Shown here: one piece after another, positions 8,554 through 16,765 of the stretch
Numbering within the stretch: position 1 is the first letter of the stretch
Layout: each line of letters starts with the position of its first letter
Assembly (NCBI RefSeq): GCF_003337275.1
Contig: NZ_QPJQ01000007.1
Span: 1-64,000 of the forward strand
Direction: 5' to 3'
DNA length: 64,000 nucleotides
Source: Marinomonas foliarum
GTDB taxonomy: Bacteria; Pseudomonadota; Gammaproteobacteria; Pseudomonadales; Marinomonadaceae
Notes under the pieces: model-generated
Database searches by the model: none
Told to the model about the DNA's origin: nothing
What the model saw: only the letters and a program-made list of their open reading frames with translations
Made by a program: the position numbers and the translations under genes

Positions 8554-9570
8554 TTGCTGAAGAAAAATAACAAGAGCTTCACAACGATTTCAGACGTTGC
8601 GAAACACGCCAAAGTGGGTAAAACCAGTGTTTCACGTTACCTTAATGGGGAACAAGACAAATTATCAGATGAGCTACGAGAAAAAATTGCGCAAGCCATC
8701 ACTCACCTAGATTTTCGCCCTAATCATTCCGCTCGCATGCTTCGAGCAGGCCACTCAAAGCTGATTGGACTCATGCTCGCCGATGTCACCAACCCATATT
8801 CCATAGACGTTTTACAAGGTGTGGAGCATATTTGTCGTCGTGAAGGCTACATGTTAATGGTCTGTAACACGGACAATGAAAAAGAACTGCAAGATCGCTA
8901 TTTAGCATTGCTAGAAGCACACCGAGTCGATGGAATAATAGTAAACACATCAGGTATGGCACAGAAACAAATTAGCAGTTTGGAACAAATCTCATGCCCT
9001 ATTGTTCTGGTGGACAGAATCAACACCTCACTTGGCTTTGATACCATTGGCTTAGATAATGAAGCAGCCGCAAAAGAGGCTTGCCAACATTTACAAACCA
9101 AGGCCTATGAAGCCATTCTCGTCATTACCAAATCCCTCGAAATTGACCCTCGCCAATCCAGAGTTGATGCAATAAAGGCCTTTACCCAAGAACATGAAAG
9201 TATGTCTTGTGACATCATAGAAATAGAAAGCATGACAGTCAGCCAGCTTTCCAAAGCCATTCAAGCTTTCATAGACGCAAACCCAAAACGTAAAAAAGCC
9301 ATATTCACCACCAATGGTGTCGCTATGATGAGTACCGCGAAAGCCTTGAAACAGTTAGACATTCGTATCGGCTCGCAAATAGGCTTAATCAGCATAGACG
9401 ACCCAGAATGGGCTCAATTGTTCGAAGGCGGTATTACCGTCATGCGCCAGCCAACGCAACTCATCGGCCAAACCGCTTGCGAGCGATTACTGACGAGAGT
9501 CCAAGGCAACGAAGAACCAGCACAACACATCAAGCTCAAAGCCGAACTCGTTATTCGGCATTCCACCTAA
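8554..9570 (+). CDS. LacI family repressor of the adjacent sugar-acid operon
   Basis: 338 residues starting at TTG. The N-terminal LacI helix-turn-helix reads TISDVAKHAKVGKTSVSRYLNG, followed by the hinge LDFRPNHSARMLRAG and a periplasmic-binding-protein-like ligand domain. It sits directly upstream of the TRAP/kinase/dehydrogenase operon, and a 20-bp perfect palindrome lies between them. In Pseudomonas the LacI-family PtxS controls the 2-ketogluconate genes, and the operon content here is similar, so a PtxS-like role is inferred. The effector would be the sugar acid or its phosphate. Confidence 0.88.
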   Translation: MLKKNNKSFTTISDVAKHAKVGKTSVSRYLNGEQDKLSDELREKIAQAITHLDFRPNHSARMLRAGHSKLIGLMLADVTNPYSIDVLQGVEHICRREGYMLMVCNTDNEKELQDRYLALLEAHRVDGIIVNTSGMAQKQISSLEQISCPIVLVDRINTSLGFDTIGLDNEAAAKEACQHLQTKAYEAILVITKSLEIDPRQSRVDAIKAFTQEHESMSCDIIEIESMTVSQLSKAIQAFIDANPKRKKAIFTTNGVAMMSTAKALKQLDIRIGSQIGLISIDDPEWAQLFEGGITVMRQPTQLIGQTACERLLTRVQGNEEPAQHIKLKAELVIRHST

Positions 9571-9645
9571 GCCTTTACAACCCCGCGTATGAACTGGTTA
9601 AAAAACAATCATGCATTTTTTTCAAAAGCGATTGACAAAGCCTAT

Positions 9646-9665
9646 TCATGGAATCGATTCCATGA
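9646..9665. promoter_or_regulatory. LacI-type operator palindrome
   Basis: TCATGGAATCGATTCCATGA is a perfect 20-bp palindrome with the central CG step typical of LacI-family operators. It lies 63 bases before the TRAP operon and just after a -35-like TTGACA (9632-9637). A partial second copy, AATCGATCCAT, lies at about 9706-9717. It is almost certainly the binding site of the repressor encoded at 8554-9570. Confidence 0.8.
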
Positions 9666-9728
9666 TATCGTCATCTGCCTAAAGTGCGATCACCATAATC
9701 ATAAAAATCGATCCATAATGGAGTCACC

Positions 9729-10727
9729 ATGAAAAAATTATTTACTTTACTAACGGCTACTGCCGCCCTTTCTCTTGCCGGATGTGGCGACGACTCAACC
9801 AAATCAGATACGATTAAGTTAGTAGCCGCTCACAACCAAACCAATCTCTCTAGTCCCTACCAAACAGGTATGCTTAAACTAAAAGAAGTCGCTGATAATT
9901 CAGGATTTTTTGATGTCGAAGTACATGCAGGAACTATCGGTACCAATGAAAATGAACTAGTGGAAAAGTTGGTTCTCGGTGGCGCTGATATGGTTCTGGT
10001 TTCTCCAGGGTTTATGACGTCATCAGGCATTGAAGAAGTGGATCTATTCTCTTTACTCTACTTGTTCAACGATTACAGCCATTGGGAAAAAGTGGTTGAT
10101 GGCAAAGTAGGTAAAGATATTGCTGACATTATCTACACAAAGTCTGGTGAAAAATACCGAGTAGCCGCTTATTGGACTGCTGGCGTACGTCATTGGTATG
10201 GCAAGCAACCAGTTAATTCTTTTGCAGATGTAAAAGGTATGAAGATTCGTACTCAAACATCCGGTGTCGTTTCTCAATACTGGAAAGAAATCGGTGCTGT
10301 TCCAACCTCTGTAGCTTGGGCTGAGCTTTACCAAGCACTATCAAGCAATGTGGTTGACGCCGCTGAAAACGCTTACCCTTACTTCATTCCAATGGAACAC
10401 CACAAAACATCCAACGGTAAGTACATTTCTGAAACGGGTCACGACTACACTACTCGTCTATTGCTAGTGCGTAATTCGGTATGGGAAAGCTTCAATGACG
10501 AGCAACGTACGGCCTTCAATCAAGCTGTAAAAGAAGCGACTCAAGCGGAACGCCAAGCTTTGTATAGTGAAGAGTCAACTTACAAACAAAAAGCCATTGA
10601 TGATGGTGCTATCGTCAATACGCTGGACCGCACACCTTTCATTGAAAAAGCCCTTTCTATCCAAGATCAGTGGGCGGAAAAAAATGGTATGACAGAAGTT
10701 CTTGAAACCATACGTCAGACCAAATAA
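9729..10727 (+). CDS. TRAP transporter substrate-binding protein (DctP family), predicted lipoprotein
   Basis: 332 residues of the DctP/TAXI-like TRAP binding-protein fold, with the conserved KGMKIRTQTSGVV segment carrying the carboxylate-binding Arg. The signal peptide ends in LSLAGC, a lipobox with Cys19, so the protein should be lipid-anchored rather than freely periplasmic, unlike the second TRAP binding protein in this window. First gene of an operon with dctQM-type permeases, a kinase and a dehydrogenase; the likely ligand is a sugar acid such as 2-ketogluconate or a related aldonate. Confidence 0.88.
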   Translation: MKKLFTLLTATAALSLAGCGDDSTKSDTIKLVAAHNQTNLSSPYQTGMLKLKEVADNSGFFDVEVHAGTIGTNENELVEKLVLGGADMVLVSPGFMTSSGIEEVDLFSLLYLFNDYSHWEKVVDGKVGKDIADIIYTKSGEKYRVAAYWTAGVRHWYGKQPVNSFADVKGMKIRTQTSGVVSQYWKEIGAVPTSVAWAELYQALSSNVVDAAENAYPYFIPMEHHKTSNGKYISETGHDYTTRLLLVRNSVWESFNDEQRTAFNQAVKEATQAERQALYSEESTYKQKAIDDGAIVNTLDRTPFIEKALSIQDQWAEKNGMTEVLETIRQTK

Positions 10728-10782
10728 CACTATCTGCTCGCTTTAGCTCCGAGGGTACCTCGGAGCTTCAAGGATATATGGT

Positions 10783-11280
10783 ATGAAGATACTCACTACA
10801 TTTATCGCTCGACTCCAAATCAGCTTGGGCGTTTTGCTATTGGTGGTGTTCCTCACCGCAACCTTGATCCAAGTTGTTACCCGCTATCTCGGTATTTCAG
10901 TGTTATGGACAGAAGAAATCGCAGTGAATTCGTTTATCTGGGCCATGTTCCTTGGCACAGCCGTAATGGTAAAAGAAAACAAACACTTTGGATTCGATGT
11001 TCTCACTCACTATTTCCAAGGTCATAAACGCTCGGTTTTAGTGATTACTCAGAATCTTATCATGTTGGTTTTCTGTGTATTCTGCTCGCTATACAGCGTC
11101 GAAATCACTCAAGCATTTTGGAACTCTCGTTGGATCAGTATCCCAGAATTTCGACAAGGCTATGTGTGGCTGATCATGCCAATCACCTTTATTAGCTCCA
11201 GCGTTTATCTGGTGGATAACATCTATAACGAAGCGAAAACACTATCTTGCTTCAAGGGGGCTAAATGGAACTCGCGCTAA
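10783..11280 (+). CDS. TRAP transporter small permease (DctQ family)
   Basis: 165 residues with four predicted membrane helices and the DctQ-type pattern VVTRYL.....WTEEIA. Its last 16 bases overlap the start of the large permease gene, implying translational coupling. It forms the membrane complex with the protein encoded at 11265-12524 and works with the upstream binding protein. Confidence 0.88.
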   Translation: MKILTTFIARLQISLGVLLLVVFLTATLIQVVTRYLGISVLWTEEIAVNSFIWAMFLGTAVMVKENKHFGFDVLTHYFQGHKRSVLVITQNLIMLVFCVFCSLYSVEITQAFWNSRWISIPEFRQGYVWLIMPITFISSSVYLVDNIYNEAKTLSCFKGAKWNSR

Positions 11281-12524
11281 TTACTTTATTATTTATTGGC
11301 CTTATCATTCTTGGTATCCCGATTGCCTTCTCTATCGGCATTGCTTCTTTAGTGGGTATCGGCACCATGACTGGTGCACCAACAACTATGATCCCAATGA
11401 AGATGTTCTACGGCCTTAACTCTTATGTGTTGCTCGCTGTACCACTTTTTGTGCTGACAGCCAACATAATGAATAGCGGCCAGATATCTCATCGACTTAT
11501 TAATTTTTCTATCGCCTTAGTCGGTCGCAAACCAGGCGGGCTTGGTCACGCAAACGTATTGGTCTCCATGTTGTTTGCAGGTGTCAGTGGGTCTTCCACA
11601 GCTGATACCGCGGGCGTAGGTAAAATTCTTATCCCTAACATGATCAACAAAGGCTACAGCCGAGAAATGGCGGTTGGCGTTACAGCAGCCTCGTCTACTA
11701 TCGGTGGCATTATTCCACCTAGTATCACCATGGTGATTTATGGTGGATTAACCAATACATCGGTTGGGCAACTCTTTATTGGTGGCATGATTCCTGGCGT
11801 TTTAATTGGTCTTGGAATGATGTTTGTTATTAGCATCATAGCGAAACGTGACAACTTACCAAAAGCAGAGACAATAAGTCGTGTCGAGTTTATTTCATTA
11901 ACGAAAGACGCCGTTCCAGCAATGATCACGCCTCTTATCATTATTGGCGGTATTGTTTTTGGTGTATTCACACCGACAGAAGCAGCCGCATTCTCCGCTG
12001 TTTATGCCTATTTCGTTAGTGCTTTTTACTATAAATCCATTAGCCTCAAAGATTTGCCAAAGATTTTTACCGAAACATTAAAGTTAAGTTGTTTATCACT
12101 TTTTGCTTTGGCAGCCGCTTCGGCTCTTGGTGAATTCCTTGGCTATTACCAAATTAACGCGATTGTATCCGGCTTTTTTGATGGAATGGGTGGCAATGAA
12201 TATTTATTCCTATTCATTATTGTGGCGTTCTTCCTATTTGTTGGCACCTTTATGGATGCGATCCCAGCCATGGTGCTATTTGTTCCAGTTGTTTATCCTG
12301 TCGCCCTCACATTAGGCATAGACCCAGTTCAACTTGGTATCGTCGTCATTATTACTTTATCCATCGGCTTAATCACTCCCCCTTATGGTTTGTGCTTATT
12401 AATCGCAAGTTCCATTGGGGAACTGTCCATTGATCGATCATTTAAAGCAGTTATGCCATATATTTCTGTCATAGTGTTGGTATTGATTGCCGTTATTTTT
12501 ATGCCATTTATCTTATTGATCTAA
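11265..12524 (+). CDS. TRAP transporter large permease (DctM family)
   Basis: 419 residues, about 12 predicted helices, with the DctM landmarks: VPLFVLTANIMNSG, GVSGSSTADTAGVG and STIGGIIPPSITM, the last being the Na+/substrate region. It imports the ligand delivered by the binding protein, driven by an ion gradient. Start overlaps dctQ; AGGGGGC lies just before the ATG. Confidence 0.9.
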   Translation: MELALITLLFIGLIILGIPIAFSIGIASLVGIGTMTGAPTTMIPMKMFYGLNSYVLLAVPLFVLTANIMNSGQISHRLINFSIALVGRKPGGLGHANVLVSMLFAGVSGSSTADTAGVGKILIPNMINKGYSREMAVGVTAASSTIGGIIPPSITMVIYGGLTNTSVGQLFIGGMIPGVLIGLGMMFVISIIAKRDNLPKAETISRVEFISLTKDAVPAMITPLIIIGGIVFGVFTPTEAAAFSAVYAYFVSAFYYKSISLKDLPKIFTETLKLSCLSLFALAAASALGEFLGYYQINAIVSGFFDGMGGNEYLFLFIIVAFFLFVGTFMDAIPAMVLFVPVVYPVALTLGIDPVQLGIVVIITLSIGLITPPYGLCLLIASSIGELSIDRSFKAVMPYISVIVLVLIAVIFMPFILLI

Positions 12525-12548
12525 GAGAGAAAGAAGGAATCATCCATA

Positions 12549-13502
12549 ATGGAAACAAAGCAATCACACTCTTTTGTCACGCTTGGTGAAGCCATGGCTA
12601 TGTTTGTGGCCAAAACGCCAGGCCAACTTGCTGACATTGAAGAATTCCACCGCTCTTTAGCTGGAGCGGAAGTCAACGTCGCTATTGGTATGGCACGTTT
12701 AGGCTTTGAAGCCAGCTACATTAGCAAAGTCGGCAAAGACAGCTTTGGTCAATTTATCCGCCAAGCAATTAGCAATGAGAATATTCACACAAACTGGATT
12801 TCTGAAAGCGCTAATCACGCTACTGGTTTTATGCTGAAATCCAACGTAACCGACGGCAGCGACCCTAAGGTAGAATACTTCCGCAAAAACTCTGCCGCTT
12901 CTACATTAAATTCTACAGACATAGACGAAAATTTATTCAAAGCGGGTTCCCATTTACATCTAACTGGCATCTCGATAGCAGTATCTAGCTCAATGCGTGA
13001 GGCGACAAAACACGCCTTAAACCTAGCAAAAGAGCGAGGCTGCAGTGTGTCTTTTGACACCAACTTGCGACCAACTTTATGGCCAGATGAAGCCACTATG
13101 ATTGCGAATATTAATGAGTTTGCCTTTGCCAGTGACATTGTTTTACCGGGTATAGAAGAAGGCAAAATTCTCGCGGGTAGTGATCAACCAGAAGTAATAG
13201 CCGACTTTTATCTCCAAAATGGTGTCAAAACAGTTATCGTAAAACTCGGTAGCAAAGGCGCATACTTCAAAACCAGTACTGGTGAGTCAGGAACGGTTGC
13301 AGGCTTCCCAGTGGAAAAAGTCGTCGATACAGTGGGGGCTGGCGATAGCTTTGCCGTTGGTGTTATTTCGGCATTACTTGATGGTAAAACCATGGAACAA
13401 GCTGCTCGTCGCGGGAACCTGCTAGGTTCTTTAACGGTGCAAGTTCGTGGCGACAGTGAAGGTTTACCAACTCGCGCGTACCTCAATAGTTTAGAAAAAT
13501 AA
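12549..13502 (+). CDS. PfkB family sugar-acid kinase (KguK/KdgK type)
   Basis: 317 residues of the ribokinase/PfkB fold. The start (GEAMAMFVA), the FHRSLAGAEVNVAIGMARLGF stretch and GSDPKVEYFRKNSAAS resemble 2-ketogluconate kinase KguK as I recall it; the closely related 2-keto-3-deoxygluconate kinase is the alternative. The catalytic motif is DTVGAGDSFAVG near the C-terminus. In the operon it would phosphorylate the sugar acid brought in by the TRAP system, before reduction by the next gene product. If it is KdgK instead, it would complete the pectin route further along the window. Confidence 0.82.
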   Translation: METKQSHSFVTLGEAMAMFVAKTPGQLADIEEFHRSLAGAEVNVAIGMARLGFEASYISKVGKDSFGQFIRQAISNENIHTNWISESANHATGFMLKSNVTDGSDPKVEYFRKNSAASTLNSTDIDENLFKAGSHLHLTGISIAVSSSMREATKHALNLAKERGCSVSFDTNLRPTLWPDEATMIANINEFAFASDIVLPGIEEGKILAGSDQPEVIADFYLQNGVKTVIVKLGSKGAYFKTSTGESGTVAGFPVEKVVDTVGAGDSFAVGVISALLDGKTMEQAARRGNLLGSLTVQVRGDSEGLPTRAYLNSLEK

Positions 13503-13550
13503 TTAAGAGAAAAGCAACCTATACGAAGACAGCCAAAAAGGAGTAACGAG

Positions 13551-14528
13551 ATGAAGAAAAAAGTCATTTTATACCGAGACATTCCAGCAGAAGAACGCCA
13601 ACGACTTGAAGCTGAATTTGACGTTACTTTCTTTGATGGTGTCAGTAAGGACAATAAGGGGGCATTTACAGCCGCCCTTGCCGATGCAGAAGGGCTGATT
13701 GGCTCCAGCATCGGCATGAGCCCAGAATTATTAGATCTTGCCCCCAAACTAAAGGCGGCATCAACGATTTCCGTTGGTACAGACCAGTACGATTTAGCGT
13801 ACCTTGCAAAGCGAGACATTCCATTGATGCACACACCTGGTGTGCTCAACGAAACCACCGCCGATACCATGTTCACGCTGATCATGTGTACTGCTAGACG
13901 CGCTGTTGAGTTATCCAACATGGTACGAGAAGGTCGTTGGACCAGCAACATAGGTGAAGACTTATACGGCACCGACATACATGGAAAAACCCTTGGTATT
14001 ATTGGCATGGGTCGCATTGGTTATGCCATTGCCAAACGCGGGTATTTTGGTTTTGATATGAAGATTCAGTACAGCAACCGCAGTCGCAAACCAGACGCCG
14101 AGCAAGATCTAAACGCAACTTACATGGACTTGGAAGAACTGCTCAAAACATCCGATTTTGTTTGTGTTATGACGCCGTTAACACCAGAAACCGAACGTTT
14201 GATTGGTGCGAAAGAATTCGCCATGATGAAGAAAAGCGCTATTTTCATCAATGGGTCTCGTGGCAAAGTTATTGATGAAACAGCGCTTGTCGAGGCTCTC
14301 AGCAATGGCACTATTCGCGCAGCGGGTTTAGATGTCTTTGAAGTCGAACCGCTAACAGGCGACTCACCGCTTTGTAAACTAGATAACGCTGTACTGTTTC
14401 CCCATATTGGCTCGGCAACAGCAGAAACACGCCTTGCTATGATTACTTGCGCTGTGGACAATTTGATCAATGCACTGAATGGTGATATCTCGCAGAACTG
14501 CGCCAATCAACATTTGTTAAGTAGATAG
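13551..14528 (+). CDS. D-isomer-specific 2-hydroxyacid dehydrogenase (KguD/GhrB type)
   Basis: 325 residues. The NAD(P)-binding motif is GIIGMGRIGYAIA, and the catalytic Arg (NGSRG), Glu (DVFEVEP) and His (FPHIGSAT) are all present. It resembles 2-keto-6-phosphogluconate reductase KguD and the glyoxylate/ketogluconate reductase GhrB. Reduction of phosphorylated 2-ketogluconate to 6-phosphogluconate would feed the pentose phosphate and Entner-Doudoroff routes. Last gene of the operon; its stop codon lies inside a long terminator hairpin shared with the convergent signal-peptidase-like gene. AAAGGAG precedes the ATG. Confidence 0.85.
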   Translation: MKKKVILYRDIPAEERQRLEAEFDVTFFDGVSKDNKGAFTAALADAEGLIGSSIGMSPELLDLAPKLKAASTISVGTDQYDLAYLAKRDIPLMHTPGVLNETTADTMFTLIMCTARRAVELSNMVREGRWTSNIGEDLYGTDIHGKTLGIIGMGRIGYAIAKRGYFGFDMKIQYSNRSRKPDAEQDLNATYMDLEELLKTSDFVCVMTPLTPETERLIGAKEFAMMKKSAIFINGSRGKVIDETALVEALSNGTIRAAGLDVFEVEPLTGDSPLCKLDNAVLFPHIGSATAETRLAMITCAVDNLINALNGDISQNCANQHLLSR

Positions 14529-14553
14529 CCTCTTGGCTATCTACTTAACAAAT
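14512..14553. terminator. Shared terminator hairpin spanning both stop codons
   Basis: A perfect 19-bp inverted repeat (14512-14530 with 14535-14553) around the loop TCTT. It contains the last codons and stops of both convergent genes, so both proteins end in LLSR. No long T-run on the plus strand beyond AAATTTTC. Confidence 0.85.
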
Positions 14554-15370
14554 TTTCTATAGAAAACGGTTGTGTAACCTTGCTCCCCAGACGACTAAAC
14601 TCTTTAGAAAGCCAAATATAAGTCACTTTACCAATAATATCAGACTCAGAAAAAGCCCCCCAATAACGACTGTCATTACTGTTATCTCGCCAATCACCCA
14701 AGACAAATACTTGCCCTTCTGGCACAACTCGCTCAGCCATAGAAATAGAGATTTCGTTGCGTCTAAAACGCTCATCCACTGAAGCGATAAGCTCGGACTT
14801 ACCGTTTAATATCACTTGGCCATTTTCAATGGCTACTCTATCATTCCCTAGGGCTACCACTCGTTGAGTAAACAAGGTTTGTCTGTTATTGGGATAACGA
14901 AACACCACAACATCGCCCACGTTTAAAGACAAATCTTTTGTATCGACAGCAATGTAATCGCCAGGCTGAAGCGTTGGCATCATAGAACGAGAAGGAACCT
15001 GATACAGCTCAAAACCCAACAAGGCACCACGAGACGAGATAAGTGTTTGACCAAGAAACAAGATCAAAGCCAGTATAGCCAGATAGCAATACCAACGATT
15101 ATAAGGCTTCAATTCATAGGTTTTATTCGACAAGGCAAGTCGCACAGCACTGAGCATGGCATACAAATAGAGGCACAGTAAAAAGGCTATGAAAAACCAA
15201 ATGCCATAAGCTGTCGAAAGCCAGCCAAGCTTACCAAATACAAATAGCCCACCAGCTTGTAGAAAAAACAGCCATAAACCTTTTTTAAAATCCCCTGCGT
15301 AGATATGGCCAAAGCCCGGCGACAGGATCGATAATAGTAATGCAGCAATAGGCTTTCTTTTCTTAATCAC
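14537..15370 (-). CDS. Signal peptidase I-like protein lacking the catalytic lysine
   Basis: 277 residues. The first 115 form four predicted membrane helices with a PGFGHIYAGDFKKG motif resembling that of the small protein encoded upstream. The C-terminal part is an S26 peptidase domain: PSRSMMPTL with Ser129 at the catalytic serine position, then GDVVVFRYP, and the late box GDWRDNSNDSRYWG. Where signal peptidase I has the general-base Lys (I-K-R in the FIKRVVGLPGD-type motif), this protein has T-Q-R with Gln169. It may therefore be inactive, use another base, or have a non-proteolytic role. It is unlikely to be the housekeeping LepB. Confidence 0.8.
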   Translation of the reverse strand: MIKKRKPIAALLLSILSPGFGHIYAGDFKKGLWLFFLQAGGLFVFGKLGWLSTAYGIWFFIAFLLCLYLYAMLSAVRLALSNKTYELKPYNRWYCYLAILALILFLGQTLISSRGALLGFELYQVPSRSMMPTLQPGDYIAVDTKDLSLNVGDVVVFRYPNNRQTLFTQRVVALGNDRVAIENGQVILNGKSELIASVDERFRRNEISISMAERVVPEGQVFVLGDWRDNSNDSRYWGAFSESDIIGKVTYIWLSKEFSRLGSKVTQPFSIENLLSR

Positions 15371-15423
15371 GTATTGAATCCCTTCAATTATTACTCTTTA
15401 TCTGTCAATAACTTAACTATCTA

Positions 15424-15666
15424 TCATAAAACCGAACGAAATCGAGAAAAACGCGCGGCATCAATAATTGACCAGAGATGTAATATTCCGCCAACTAACC
15501 ACATAAAGAACAAAATCACCGTTGCCCCTAATGCATAGCTCACAAAAACGGTTACAAAAAAGAACAACGCCATAAAAATACGTCCCTGCACCAATTGACC
15601 TAATCCAGGAATAAAAACATTACAAAGTGCAGCAATCACATTGCCACCTGAACCTTGACCAGACAT
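15424..15666 (-). CDS. Small membrane protein with PGLGQ motif
   Basis: 80 residues when started at the ATG at 15666, which has GGGAG six bases upstream; a start five codons earlier is also open. Two predicted helices flank a NVFIPGLGQLVQGRIFMALFFF segment, similar in pattern to the N-terminus of the downstream signal-peptidase-like protein. I read it as a TM2/DUF5683-like small inner-membrane protein. It is 53 bases upstream of that gene on the same strand and the two probably form an operon. Function unknown. Confidence 0.65.
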   Translation of the reverse strand: MSGQGSGGNVIAALCNVFIPGLGQLVQGRIFMALFFFVTVFVSYALGATVILFFMWLVGGILHLWSIIDAARFSRFRSVL

Positions 15667-15751
15667 AAGCGCTCCCATCATAAAACCGCTAAAAAATTAA
15701 GAATAAGGACAAAACAGATAAATGAAAAGCAACTTCCATCACCTGCCATTA

Positions 15752-16651
15752 CTAAAAATACGCTTTCTTATCCTGATAGGCTTGTTTGATGTGCTCTATC
15801 AATAGCCTCAACTTTTCCGGTAGGTATTTAGTAAAAGGGTAAATGGCGTAAACCCCCAGTCGGCGCGGTTGGTAATCCGGTAAAATGGTGACTAACTTGC
15901 CTTGCTGCAAATCTTCATACACACAGCAACGCGGCACATAGACGATCCCAAAACCAGCCAAGGCAGCCTTGCGTAATGCTTGGGCGTTATTCGTGGCGAA
16001 ACTACCGCTGATGCGCACACTTTCTTCAATGTTACTTCGAGTAAAGCGCCAATCAAAAGAGCCTTGTGCTTGGTAGGTATAAGCCAAGCAATTATGGTCT
16101 CTCAGGGCCTCCAGATCACCGACTTCTCCATATCGCTCGATATAACTTGGCGAGCAACACACCACCCAATTAGATTGAATCAAAGGCTTGGCAATTAGGC
16201 TTGAATCTTCCAACTTGCCGGTCCGAATCGCCAGATCCAATCCTTCGCCAACCAGATCCACAAAGTCATTTTCAAGGCGCATATCCACGGTGATATTCGG
16301 GTATTTTTGACAAAACTCCGCCACCGCTTCAGCCAATAACAATTCCCCAGAAATCGTCGGCACGGACATCTTTATCGTGCCTGTGAGACCTTGACTAAAC
16401 GCCGACACAGAAGCAATTGCATCGCTCACTTGGCCTTCTATATTCTTGGCGTGAACATATAAGCTTTCCCCTGCTTCGGTGAGACTGAGCCGTCTTGTCG
16501 TACGATGGATCAACTGCGCACCGAGATCTTGTTCAAGCTTGCTAATACGTTTGCTCAAGGCAGGCGTCGATAGTCCTGCTTGCTGCGCCGCTTTATTAAA
16601 TGAGCCGGCATCGGCTACATTCACAAAAAGCGTTAAATCGGCTGCGTTCAA
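15752..16651 (-). CDS. LysR family transcriptional regulator
   Basis: 299 residues, with the LysR helix-turn-helix at the N-terminus (LTLFVNVADAGSFNKAAQQAGLSTPALSKRI) and a substrate-binding domain behind it. It is divergent from the FMN-dependent oxidase gene with a 114-base gap, the usual arrangement for a LysR regulator and its target. The effector is probably a 2-hydroxyacid such as lactate. Confidence 0.87.
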   Translation of the reverse strand: MNAADLTLFVNVADAGSFNKAAQQAGLSTPALSKRISKLEQDLGAQLIHRTTRRLSLTEAGESLYVHAKNIEGQVSDAIASVSAFSQGLTGTIKMSVPTISGELLLAEAVAEFCQKYPNITVDMRLENDFVDLVGEGLDLAIRTGKLEDSSLIAKPLIQSNWVVCCSPSYIERYGEVGDLEALRDHNCLAYTYQAQGSFDWRFTRSNIEESVRISGSFATNNAQALRKAALAGFGIVYVPRCCVYEDLQQGKLVTILPDYQPRRLGVYAIYPFTKYLPEKLRLLIEHIKQAYQDKKAYF

Positions 16652-16765
16652 TATCCAACCCCTTTTTTATTAAGACGTTTTAAGAAAGAGTTTATTAGTT
16701 TGTGTCGTATTTATCATAAATAGAACACAGTCTATAGTTAATAAAAAATAAAAGGAGCTGAATCC

